Source of the DNA: a bacterium
GTDB lineage: Bacteria > Chloroflexota > Dormibacteria > UBA8260 > Bog-877
Assembly: GCA_021817025.1 (NCBI GenBank)
Contig: JAKAWF010000271.1
Location: forward strand, 1 to 5,175
DNA length: 5,175 bases
Reading direction: 5' to 3'
In this document: one piece after another, positions 1 to 4,798 of the stretch
How positions within the stretch are numbered: the first letter of the stretch is position 1
Layout of the letters: every line of letters begins with the position of its first letter
The notes under the pieces: generated by a model
What the model saw: the letters and a program-made list of their open reading frames with translations, nothing else
Told to the model about the DNA's origin: nothing
Databases searched by the model: none
Translations under genes and position numbers: made by a program

Positions 1-2
1 GG

Positions 3-170
3 CTGGACTCCCTGGCGCTGCTGGCTCAAGTGCACGGTGCTTTCGTGCACGGCATGGACTCCGCGCTGCTCGTCTCGGTCGCTTTCGCAGCCGCCGGCTG
101 CGTGCTCGCTGTAATGTTCCTTCCCATGGGCAGTGGTTCGCGGAACGCCCAGAGAGGAGCCGCCGAGTGA
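3..170 (+). CDS. C-terminal end of a probable MFS (DHA2/EmrB-QacA type) drug exporter, partial
   Basis: Only the last 55 residues are present; the reading frame is open from the left edge and ends at TGA 168-170. The fragment has a polar start containing AFVHGMDSALLVSV, one clear hydrophobic helix (VSVAFAAAGCVLAVMFLP), then a short polar, Arg-containing tail. A last helix ending in a Leu-Pro and followed by a short charged tail is the usual end of 14-helix MFS exporters of the EmrB/QacA group, and the motif AF..G...A..V...F..AG..LA...LP is familiar from them. The stop overlaps the GTG start of a TetR repressor, and exporter plus TetR is a standard self-regulated resistance pair. Substrate cannot be inferred. 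With only one helix visible, the family call rests on pattern and context; another polytopic transporter is possible. Confidence 0.68.
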   Translation: MDSLALLAQVHGAFVHGMDSALLVSVAFAAAGCVLAVMFLPMGSGSRNAQRGAAE

Positions 171-775
171 GCGGGCCGCAGCCTGAAGACGGCCCCCCGG
201 TCGGTCGTCGGGAGCGCAAGAAAGCCCGTACCCGGGCCGACATCCAGCGTGAGGCCTTCCGGCTCTTTCGCGAGAAGGGCTACGACCATACGACCATGGA
301 GGAGATCGCTGAGGCTGCCGACGTCTCGGCGAGCACTCTGTTCCGGCACTTCGCATCGAAAGAAGCCCTCGTGCTCACCGACGAGTACGACCCCGTCATC
401 ATCGAAGCTTGCCGTTCCCAGCCAGCCGAGCTGGGCGCTGTGGAGGCCGTCCGGCGGGGTATCCGAGACGTGTTCGAGCGCGTGAACGCCGAGGCCCTCG
501 CCGAAGTCCGTGAACGAGCCAACCTTGCCGTGTCTATCCCGGACCTGCGCGCGGCCATGCTCGACCAGATGGCCCAGGCCATCCGCGACATCACCGCCGT
601 GGTCGCCGAACGGGCCGGGCTGACCAGCGACGACTTCGCTGTGGCGACGGTATCGGGCGCTATCATGGGCGTCATCTTTTCCGCCGAACTTTACTGGCTC
701 GAGCATCCCGAAAGCGAACTGTTCAACTTGCTTGACGACGCCCTTGCTCGCCTCGAAGATGGGCTCCAGTTGTGA
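167..775 (+). CDS. TetR/AcrR-family transcriptional repressor
   Basis: This 202-aa protein is a normal length for the family. A basic N-terminal arm (GRRERKKARTRADIQ) leads into the helix-turn-helix at about residues 23-66, with the family signature FREKGYDHTTMEEIAEAADV followed by STLFRHFASKEALVL. The rest is helical and would form the ligand-binding and dimer domain; its ending is diverged, as is normal, so the inducer cannot be predicted. The start is GTG at 167, inside a GTGA overlap with the stop of the upstream exporter; AGGAG at 155-159 sits 7 nt before it, which decides the start. It is therefore cotranslated with the exporter and most likely represses that operon from an operator outside the window. 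It is convergent with the OLD gene. No defects are visible. Confidence 0.95.
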   Translation: MSGPQPEDGPPVGRRERKKARTRADIQREAFRLFREKGYDHTTMEEIAEAADVSASTLFRHFASKEALVLTDEYDPVIIEACRSQPAELGAVEAVRRGIRDVFERVNAEALAEVRERANLAVSIPDLRAAMLDQMAQAIRDITAVVAERAGLTSDDFAVATVSGAIMGVIFSAELYWLEHPESELFNLLDDALARLEDGLQL

Positions 776-1003
776 AACTCGGCCAGTTCCCGTAAGTCGG
801 GCTAACAGACCGCCCGGCTCTAGCGGCCGACAACTTACTGGCCGGCATAGCCCGCCTTGGGATGGGTCAGTCCATGGTGCCGCTCGAGAAGCTGCTCACC
901 TGGCGCCTGGGCACCCGAACTCATTCGAACGAATTTCGATTGGCACTCGCTGATTCCGTGCTGCCGGAGACAACGAATACTGAGATTATTTCCTCGGGCC
1001 CCG
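776..1003. other. Convergent intergenic region, no gene seen
   Basis: This 228-bp gap lies between the tetR stop (plus strand) and the OLD stop (minus strand). I see no convincing coding frame on either strand and no tRNA cloverleaf. It holds the inverted repeat at 781-843, a perfect 12-bp inverted repeat ATTCGAACGAAT at 923-934, and a noticeably AT-richer patch around 970-992. The last of these runs up to a GC hairpin over the OLD stop codon. Confidence 0.6.
781..843 (+). terminator. Extended imperfect inverted repeat after tetR, possible terminator
   Basis: GGCCAGT at 781-787 is the exact inverse of ACTGGCC at 837-843. Inside it GTAAGT (792-797) pairs with ACTTAC (833-838), CGG (798-800) with CCG (827-829), and CCGC (810-813) with GCGG (823-826). 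The outer pair and the GTAAGT pair share two bases, so two alternative foldings exist. It begins 5 bp after the tetR stop, between convergent genes, where a terminator is expected. There is no T-run after it, so a Rho-independent role is not secured. Confidence 0.35.
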
Positions 1004-1018
1004 TCAGCCCGACGGGTC
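998..1018 (-). terminator. GC hairpin spanning the OLD stop codon, weak terminator candidate
   Basis: CCCGTC at 1000-1005 pairs with GACGGG at 1011-1016 across a 5-nt loop, and G998 can extend the pairing to C1018 past one mismatch. The OLD stop codon (1004-1006) lies at the edge of the stem. On the minus strand the next bases are A-rich, not T-rich, so this is not a standard intrinsic terminator. Confidence 0.22.
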
Positions 1019-2611
1019 CGAGTCTCTTCCCACGGGCGGCGGGAGCCAGTCGTTGAAGGTATCACGGAAAGGCCTCAGAGCATCCTCGGAAACGCGCGCA
1101 GCGATCCGTGGTCCGTGGACGCCCTTCTTGTAGACAATCCCCATCTTCCGCCCAAGTCCCTTGAGACTGTCCGAGGGTTTCGCTCTATCCCGAGCTGCCT
1201 GACCCTGAAGAAAATCCTGGGCGTCCGAAAGCGTGAGTCGCTGACCGCCCTGAGCCACACTTGCCTGCGATCGCAGGTCTTCATCAAATACGTTCCAGAC
1301 CGCCTCAGGGTCCAGAACAAACAGCCCCTCGATCTCTCGCACCGGAAGAACCCTTGCCTTTCGGGAAGTAACCTTTGTGGCCTGATCCCCATCCAAGCAC
1401 ACAGCGAAATCTATTCTCAGCGCGTCGGCCAGCTCGTCAATTGCGTCCTGCAAGGGCCGTGCTGAGCCCGCGCCATGTAGCTGAATAACGCGGCAATTGT
1501 TGTGAACGACGTTGTAGCCTATCCTTTCAAGGAGGACGGGATAGATTTGAGTATCGCTATCGCCTTCTACAAATAGGATGCGCTCTGCAAGAGCAACCTC
1601 ACCGGGATCGATGCCCAGCTCGTCGAAAATCGCGGCTCGAGAGAGGGAGGAAGCAAAGGCAGAGGTGATAGAGGTTCCGCCTTCGTCACGGGTAAGCAAG
1701 AAGCACCCCTCTGGCCGAGCCGCCGAGATGAAGACGGGAGAGTGAGTCGCACATACATAGGAGTGCTCCGGGTGGCTGTGTAGGAAGGAAACCAGCTCAC
1801 GCTCTGCACCTGGATGAAGATAGGCATGCGGCTCATCGACCAACATGATTCGGCCCGGCTCGGAGAATAGCACGAAAGCAACGAAATAAAGGAGCTGTGC
1901 CACGCCGGTGCCGGCATCCGAGAGCGGCACGTTGCGTCGCGCGAAACGATCACGAATCATGAGTGTTATCTGGCTCTGGCTTGTTGGGATAGACAGGACG
2001 GTTTCAATCTCGGGCAGGAGGCGCCTCATTACGACTTCCAGCTCCTGCCATTGCGGGGTGTCGCTATTGCGATGGGTATAGATCACTTGTGCAAGGTCAT
2101 TGCCGCTCGGATCGGGAGTAAGGATCGGAGTTGTCGCGCCACTCACTTGGACGACACGCTGAGGCGGAATGTAGACAAGCCGGCCCACCTCTCGTTGGAG
2201 GTCAGCAGCTCGAGGCTGACCCGGGACCGCGCTTATATGTACGCGTGTGGTAACCGGTCCAATCGCGATCGTTTGTCCGCCGTATTCGATTCGATGTCCG
2301 CCATTTTGGACGGTGAAGTTTGCGACGGTGGTGCTTCCGCGCTCAGTAACTTCGTAGCGTTGGAGGGAGCCGTCGCCTCGAAAACCAACCGTGACCGCCC
2401 ACTCCTCGCCTTTCACACGGTAAGTAGGCGTCCCTCCGCCAGAGACGGTAGCGGAGCGGACTGCGTCGGTCAGCGCTGCCATCCGCTGGAGAGTTCGCGA
2501 CTTACCGACATTGTTTCGTCCCGTCAAGAGGATCAGCCCTCGCGTGAGGTCTATCCAGTCGGTGTCCCGGATGCCGGGCACATCTTCGAAACGGACGGCG
2601 AGAGAGGTCAT
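1004..2611 (-). CDS. OLD-family ATP-dependent endonuclease (ABC ATPase + TOPRIM), likely phage-defence nuclease
   Basis: Residues are numbered from the ATG at 2611 (535 aa). The N-terminal half is an ABC/SMC-like ATPase: Walker A GRNNVGKS at 31-38, a signature-like loop LSDAGTG at 230-236, Walker B IMLVDEP at 255-261 with the D-loop HAYLHP following, and the H-loop ATHSP at 288-292. The C-terminal half is a TOPRIM domain: ILFVEGDSD (catalytic Glu about 349), LDGDQ (Asp 407 and 409), and REIEGLFVL (acidic residue about 428), where OLD proteins carry a conserved metal-binding Glu. This order is that of P2 OLD and of GajA of Gabija. No GajB-like helicase follows; the downstream neighbour is a convergent tetR, so it resembles a solitary (class 1) OLD. 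A TTG at 2629 would add six residues; ATG 2611 is preferred because it overlaps the preceding small frame's stop as ATGA. No Shine-Dalgarno is visible. Its third codon positions are visibly less GC-rich than those of the genes from 3070 on, which fits transfer. Confidence 0.93.
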   Translation of the reverse strand: MTSLAVRFEDVPGIRDTDWIDLTRGLILLTGRNNVGKSRTLQRMAALTDAVRSATVSGGGTPTYRVKGEEWAVTVGFRGDGSLQRYEVTERGSTTVANFTVQNGGHRIEYGGQTIAIGPVTTRVHISAVPGQPRAADLQREVGRLVYIPPQRVVQVSGATTPILTPDPSGNDLAQVIYTHRNSDTPQWQELEVVMRRLLPEIETVLSIPTSQSQITLMIRDRFARRNVPLSDAGTGVAQLLYFVAFVLFSEPGRIMLVDEPHAYLHPGAERELVSFLHSHPEHSYVCATHSPVFISAARPEGCFLLTRDEGGTSITSAFASSLSRAAIFDELGIDPGEVALAERILFVEGDSDTQIYPVLLERIGYNVVHNNCRVIQLHGAGSARPLQDAIDELADALRIDFAVCLDGDQATKVTSRKARVLPVREIEGLFVLDPEAVWNVFDEDLRSQASVAQGGQRLTLSDAQDFLQGQAARDRAKPSDSLKGLGRKMGIVYKKGVHGPRIAARVSEDALRPFRDTFNDWLPPPVGRDSDPSG

Positions 2612-2989
2612 GGCCGCGGGAGGGGCCAATTAGACGGGGTCGACGGGAGTATGCCTGGTGCACGCATGTCCGTCCCCGGCAGGTAGAGCAAGGACATCCC
2701 CGCCCTTCGCATCTGCCGCATCAGTGCCGCACGCGATCGATCAAGCTTATCCAATTGGAATTCCAGGTCGCCTTGGGGGGAGGAGTCTGAGGGACCGCGA
2801 TACACGCCAGTTCCAGCGACACGGGAAGACGCCTCGCAACCTCCCGCCGCTGCGACCAGATCGCGGGCAGTTGTCCCATCGCTCCCGCGATCGTCCGCCC
2901 TGCACTGTCCACATAGAGGAAGGCCACCGGTCGACGCCTATGCACTTTGGGGATCTGGCCATCGAACTCGGGGTGCCCGCCACATCCAT
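2608..2989 (-). pseudogene. Candidate frameshifted hypothetical gene upstream of the OLD gene
   Basis: No single minus-strand frame here makes a convincing gene, but pieces of all three look coding. AGAAGG sits 6 nt before an ATG at 2989-2987, which opens MDVAGTPSSMARSPKC in one frame. A second frame then reads RRRPVAFLYVDSAGRTI, GAMGQLPAIWSQRREVARR and LPVSLELACIA with good GC3. After the C6 run (G run at 2775-2780 on plus), a third frame reads GDLEFQLDKLDRSRAALM, QMRRAGMSLLYLPG, and ends at TGA 2610-2608, overlapping the OLD ATG as ATGA. One extra C in the run would join the second and third pieces. The second frame itself ends at 2723-2721 in a TGATG overlap with a possible 37-aa ORF (2721-2608). 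So the region is either a decayed gene, a sequencing indel, or short coupled ORFs. No family is recognised. Confidence 0.33.
2735..2765. repeat. Cluster of overlapping short palindromes in an AT-richer island
   Basis: Within 31 bp there are GATCGATC (2735-2742), AAGCTT (2743-2748), TCCAATTGGA (2750-2759) and TGGAATTCCA (2756-2765). The last two are 10-bp perfect palindromes that overlap by four bases. On the minus strand TAAGCT (2749-2744) matches the actinobacterial TANNNT -10 pattern, so an operator/promoter for the small frame and OLD is possible. No good -35 was found. Confidence 0.3.
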
Positions 2990-3043
2990 CATCATCCTTC
3001 TTCACTACTGCCTGGGCAACTGCTTCCCTTGGTCGTGCACCCG

Positions 3044-3055
3044 TGGTCCGGACCA
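3044..3055. promoter_or_regulatory. Candidate GntR operator upstream of gntR (perfect 12-bp palindrome)
   Basis: TGGTCCGGACCA is a perfect palindrome 14 bp before the gntR ATG, directly upstream of a TAAGCT -10-like box. A sister palindrome TGGACCGGTCCA lies in the promoter of the downstream operon, and the two share the pattern TGGWCCGGWCCA. Binding of a dimeric GntR protein here would block its own transcription. Assignment of the binder is inference. Confidence 0.6.
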
Positions 3056-3057
3056 GG

Positions 3058-3063
3058 TAAGCT
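3058..3063 (+). promoter_or_regulatory. Possible -10 box of a leaderless gntR transcript
   Basis: TAAGCT fits TANNNT and lies 6 nt before the A of the gntR ATG (3070), the spacing expected if transcription starts at the start codon itself. The start has no well-placed Shine-Dalgarno (only AGG at 3055-3057, 12 nt away), which agrees with a leaderless mRNA. No clear -35 hexamer is at normal spacing. Confidence 0.35.
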
Positions 3064-3069
3064 GCACCT

Positions 3070-3861
3070 ATGGCGAGGTACGTCCTGGACCGAGACAGCT
3101 CTGAGCCGCTGTACCAGCAGCTGGCCGAGGCTCTCCGGCGAGAGATCGAGGAGGGACGGCTGCCGCCGGGAGTGGCCTTCCCATCGGAGCGCAAGCTCAT
3201 GGCCCGGTACCACGTCACCCGGGCCACGGTGCGCAGCGCCCTGGGGGTGCTGAAGCAGGAGGGGAGGGTGGAGTCCGAACACGGCTCCGGGAGCTTTGTC
3301 CGAGACCCGAAGGCCGAGCGCCGGCGGGTGGAGGCCCGGGCGGTGGGCACCGCCCGGCCCCGGGTCGGTCCGTTGGAGGAACCGGCAGGGGAGCACTCCA
3401 CGGAGCGGGCCTTCAAGATCCGGGGGCTGGTGGGGGACCTCGCGCGGAGGATCCCGGTCACCCCCTGGGTGGCGGAGCTGCTCCAGGTGGCCCCGGGCAC
3501 GGTGGTGCTGGTTCAGGAGGGGACCGGGATCGACGTCACCGGGGCGCCGATCCTGGCCCGGGTGTGGCTGCACCCGGTCGCGGAGGAGAAGGCCCAGATC
3601 CGGGAGGAGGAGCTGAGCGGCTTCTGGCTGCCGCACCTCCTCAATCTGAAGGGGCTGCCCGGGGAGGAGGGGGAGGACGTGGTGGAGGCTTCCATGCCCA
3701 CCCCCCACCTGAAGGCGCTGCTGGCGCTGCCGGACGGGGTGCCGGTGCTGCAGCTGTACCGGGTGATGCGGGAGCAGGAGCAGGTGGTGGCGGTGATCGA
3801 GAGCCACCTACCGGGCGACATGACCACCCTGGTCTTCCCCCGGGTCCAAGAGGGGTTCTGA
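3070..3861 (+). CDS. GntR-family (HutC/UTRA subfamily) repressor, KorSA-like
   Basis: The protein has 263 aa. The winged helix-turn-helix is at about residues 11-77, with all family marks: SEPLYQQLAEALRREIEEGR, the LPPG turn, PSERKLMARYHVTRATVRSA, and the wing GRVESEHGSGSFV. A charged linker follows, then a UTRA-type sensor domain (about 115-255), shown by VAELLQVAPGTVVLVQEG and the typical ending LPDGVPVLQLYRVM with E..LPGD. UTRA domains bind small effectors; which one cannot be told. GntR proteins of this layout control transfer genes in actinomycete mobile elements (KorSA of pSAM2), and here an SSB and a probable FtsK-like translocase lie directly downstream. Paired palindromes at its own start and at the next promoter argue for it as the repressor of both. 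ATG 3070 is chosen because the conserved N-terminus starts right there; translation is probably leaderless. Codon use is extremely G/C-rich at third positions, unlike the OLD gene. Confidence 0.94.
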   Translation: MARYVLDRDSSEPLYQQLAEALRREIEEGRLPPGVAFPSERKLMARYHVTRATVRSALGVLKQEGRVESEHGSGSFVRDPKAERRRVEARAVGTARPRVGPLEEPAGEHSTERAFKIRGLVGDLARRIPVTPWVAELLQVAPGTVVLVQEGTGIDVTGAPILARVWLHPVAEEKAQIREEELSGFWLPHLLNLKGLPGEEGEDVVEASMPTPHLKALLALPDGVPVLQLYRVMREQEQVVAVIESHLPGDMTTLVFPRVQEGF

Positions 3862-3866
3862 GAACC
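3854..3866 (+). repeat. Inverted repeat centred on the gntR stop codon
   Basis: GGTTCTGAGAACC is a perfect inverted repeat in which the stop codon TGA (3859-3861) lies in the centre; it can fold as a 5-bp stem GGTTC/GAACC. It has no T-run behind it, so it is a weak terminator at most. Confidence 0.25.
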
Positions 3867-3947
3867 ATTCCCTGACCTCCGGCTCCTCGGGGCCGATCTC
3901 CTCCCAGCCACCGTCCTGGGGTCCGTAAAAGTGGTACGCGCCACCTC

Positions 3948-3975
3948 TTGACATCCTTGGCGGACCTGCTAACCT
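3948..3975 (+). promoter_or_regulatory. Promoter of the small-protein/ssb/translocase operon
   Basis: A consensus -35 TTGACA (3948-3953) and a -10 TAACCT (3970-3975, TANNNT pattern) are separated by 16 bp. They lie about 50 bp before the first gene of the operon, which has its own strong Shine-Dalgarno. A perfect 12-bp palindrome begins at the last base of the -10. This is the best promoter by sequence in the window. Confidence 0.7.
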
Positions 3976-3986
3976 GGACCGGTCCA
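3975..3986. promoter_or_regulatory. Candidate GntR operator over the operon start site (perfect 12-bp palindrome)
   Basis: TGGACCGGTCCA covers the last base of the -10 and the expected transcription start. It differs from the gntR-proximal palindrome TGGTCCGGACCA only in the symmetrical A/T pair. Its place is ideal for repression by blocking RNA polymerase. Regulation by the adjacent GntR protein is inferred from the shared pattern. Confidence 0.62.
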
Positions 3987-4023
3987 CATGGGCCGGAGTA
4001 CTGGCCAGCACAGGAGGCGAGAG

Positions 4024-4191
4024 ATGTCCAAGGACCTGCGGAGACCACGGGGCGACAAGCATGAGGAGGAAGACGACAGCAGCCGGGAGAGGTGCGAGCT
4101 GCCCTGGTGGGCGGTGATGCCGGGGGGACGCCCGCCAGAGGGCTGGGTGCGTCCAGGATGGAAGGCGGTCGAGCGGGGGGCGGGGCGATGA
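4024..4191 (+). CDS. Small Trp-rich charged protein, first gene of the operon
   Basis: A 55-aa protein preceded by a perfect AGGAGG (4012-4017), 6 nt before the ATG, which makes it one of the best-supported starts in the window despite its size. The N-terminal half is highly charged (SKDLRRPRGDKHEEEDDSS); the C-terminal half holds four Trp and many Gly/Pro (ELPWWAVMPGG, EGWVRPGWKAVERG). No membrane helix, signal peptide or known domain is recognised. Its stop TGA (4189-4191) overlaps the ssb ATG as ATGA, so it is translationally coupled to ssb. Repressed by the palindrome upstream if the GntR assignment is right. It may act with the SSB or with DNA entry, but nothing in the sequence shows a function. 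Confidence 0.72.
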   Translation: MSKDLRRPRGDKHEEEDDSSRERCELPWWAVMPGGRPPEGWVRPGWKAVERGAGR

Positions 4192-4556
4192 ACCACGTCG
4201 AGCTGCTCGGCGTGGTCGCCTCTGACGTTCGGGTGCAGGAGTTCATCGCGGCAGGGAAGCCGGAGCCGCAGCTGAAGGCGAGCTTCCTCTGCGCGGTGCG
4301 CCGGCGGGACCGCACCCAGGAGCCGGACTGGGTGCGTGTGGAGACCTGGGGGGTTCAGGCGGGGAACCTGGTCCGCTTCAACGGCAAGGGCTCGAGGGTG
4401 GCGGTCACCGGCCGCCTGCGGGGCACCTTCTACAACCCGGACGGCAAGGAGAGGGGAGGCCAGCTTCGGCTGGTGGTGGTGGCGGACCAGATCACCTACC
4501 TCTCGCCGCCCCGGAAGGAGGGCACTGTTGAGACCCAGGTAAGGGCCCGGAAGTGA
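4188..4556 (+). CDS. ssb: Single-stranded DNA-binding protein, short form without acidic tail
   Basis: A 122-aa OB-fold protein. It follows the SSB pattern through the fold: MNHVELLGVV at the start, ASFLCAVRRRD (31-41), DWVRVETWGVQAGN (47-60, holding the aromatic residues that stack on ssDNA), GSRVAVTGRLRG (68-79), and LRLVVVADQITYL (93-105). Bacterial SSBs usually continue with a flexible Gly/Pro/Gln linker and a tail ending DDDIPF-like, which recruits partner proteins. Here the protein ends 17 residues after the fold with a basic ending (ETQVRARK). Element-encoded SSBs commonly protect transferred or replicating single strands; with this short form, binding without partner recruitment is inferred. 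ATG 4188 is chosen over an upstream in-frame extension because it overlaps the previous stop as ATGA and matches the family start. Its stop overlaps the next start as GTGA. Confidence 0.85.
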   Translation: MNHVELLGVVASDVRVQEFIAAGKPEPQLKASFLCAVRRRDRTQEPDWVRVETWGVQAGNLVRFNGKGSRVAVTGRLRGTFYNPDGKERGGQLRLVVVADQITYLSPPRKEGTVETQVRARK

Positions 4557-4798
4557 CCGGCATCCTGGGGGCCGTCCTCACCTTCTTGGTGGGGGCGGCC
4601 GCCGTCCTCTTCAGCGTCATGGTGGTGCTGGCGGTCCTCCGCTCCCTCCTCGGTGGGAGCGCGGGAGGACGAACCGGCTGCTGGGTACTCCTGGCGCTGC
4701 TCTTCGCCATCTGGCTGCTATCAGGCTTCCTGGATGGCCAGAGCCCAAGCCCGCCGCCGCGCGCCGTACATCCGGCGCCGGCGGTCTCCTCACTCTGA
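4553..4798 (+). CDS. Small two-helix membrane protein
   Basis: An 81-aa protein with GTG start overlapping the ssb stop (GTGA) and a TGA that overlaps the next ATG (TGATG), so it sits in a gap-free translationally coupled chain. Two hydrophobic segments are visible, about residues 4-29 (ILGAVLTFLVGAAAVLF and on) and 43-60 (CWVLLALLFAIWLLSGFL), joined by a short Gly-rich turn with two Arg. The tail (61-81) is Pro/Ser/Ala-rich (SPSPPPRAVHPAPAV). No family is recognised. Small hydrophobic proteins next to the FtsK-like pump are common in actinobacterial plasmids (Spd proteins), and a role in transfer or spread at the membrane is inferred only from place and topology. Confidence 0.72.
   Translation: MTGILGAVLTFLVGAAAVLFSVMVVLAVLRSLLGGSAGGRTGCWVLLALLFAIWLLSGFLDGQSPSPPPRAVHPAPAVSSL

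Larger units (their letters stand above)
2630..3069. other. 440-bp stretch between the divergent OLD and gntR genes
   Basis: This gap contains no intact gene I would defend. It holds the suspected frameshifted minus-strand frames, the palindrome cluster at 2735-2765, and the gntR operator and -10 at its right end. A 54-codon plus frame (ATG 2940 to TGA 3104; HFGDLAIELGVPATSIIILL) has high GC3 but no usable Shine-Dalgarno and would run over the gntR operator and start. Its codon boundaries exactly mirror those of the minus-strand frame, so at most one of the two is real. Confidence 0.5.

Noticed and set aside
26..706. 226-codon minus-strand frame opposite the exporter end and tetR
   Set aside because: Antisense shadow of high-GC coding DNA; the tetR frame on plus carries clear family motifs.
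914..930. Possible LexA/SOS box (CGAAC...TTCG)
   Set aside because: The spacing between CGAA and TTCG is 4, not the 6 of the actinobacterial CGAAC-N4-GTTCG box, and no gene start is near.
915..945. TTCGAAC resembling a tRNA T-loop, suggesting a tRNA integration site
   Set aside because: No matching T-stem, acceptor stem or anticodon arm could be laid around it.
857..1465. 202-codon plus frame across the OLD 3' end
   Set aside because: Covers the well-supported TOPRIM region of OLD on the other strand and shows no recognisable domain.
1004..2629. Gabija system (GajA plus GajB)
   Set aside because: The ATPase-TOPRIM protein fits GajA-like architecture, but no UvrD-like helicase is present on either side within the window.
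2730..2766. Multiple-cloning-site contamination from a vector
   Set aside because: Several cloning hexamers are clustered and share a 12-base core with a common polylinker (GATAAGCTTGAT), but the order and flanks do not match and coding-like frames run through it; kept only as a point to screen.
836..4013. Near-repeat TACTGGCC(G/A)GCA(T/C)AG at 836-850 and 3999-4013, considered as attachment-site cores
   Set aside because: 13 of 15 matches is expected several times by chance among all pairs in a 5-kb window, and the second copy lies between a promoter and its Shine-Dalgarno.
3641..4315. Long minus-strand frames rich in Pro/Arg/Ser opposite gntR and ssb
   Set aside because: Low-complexity composition typical of antisense frames in GC-rich genes; motifs lie on the plus strand.
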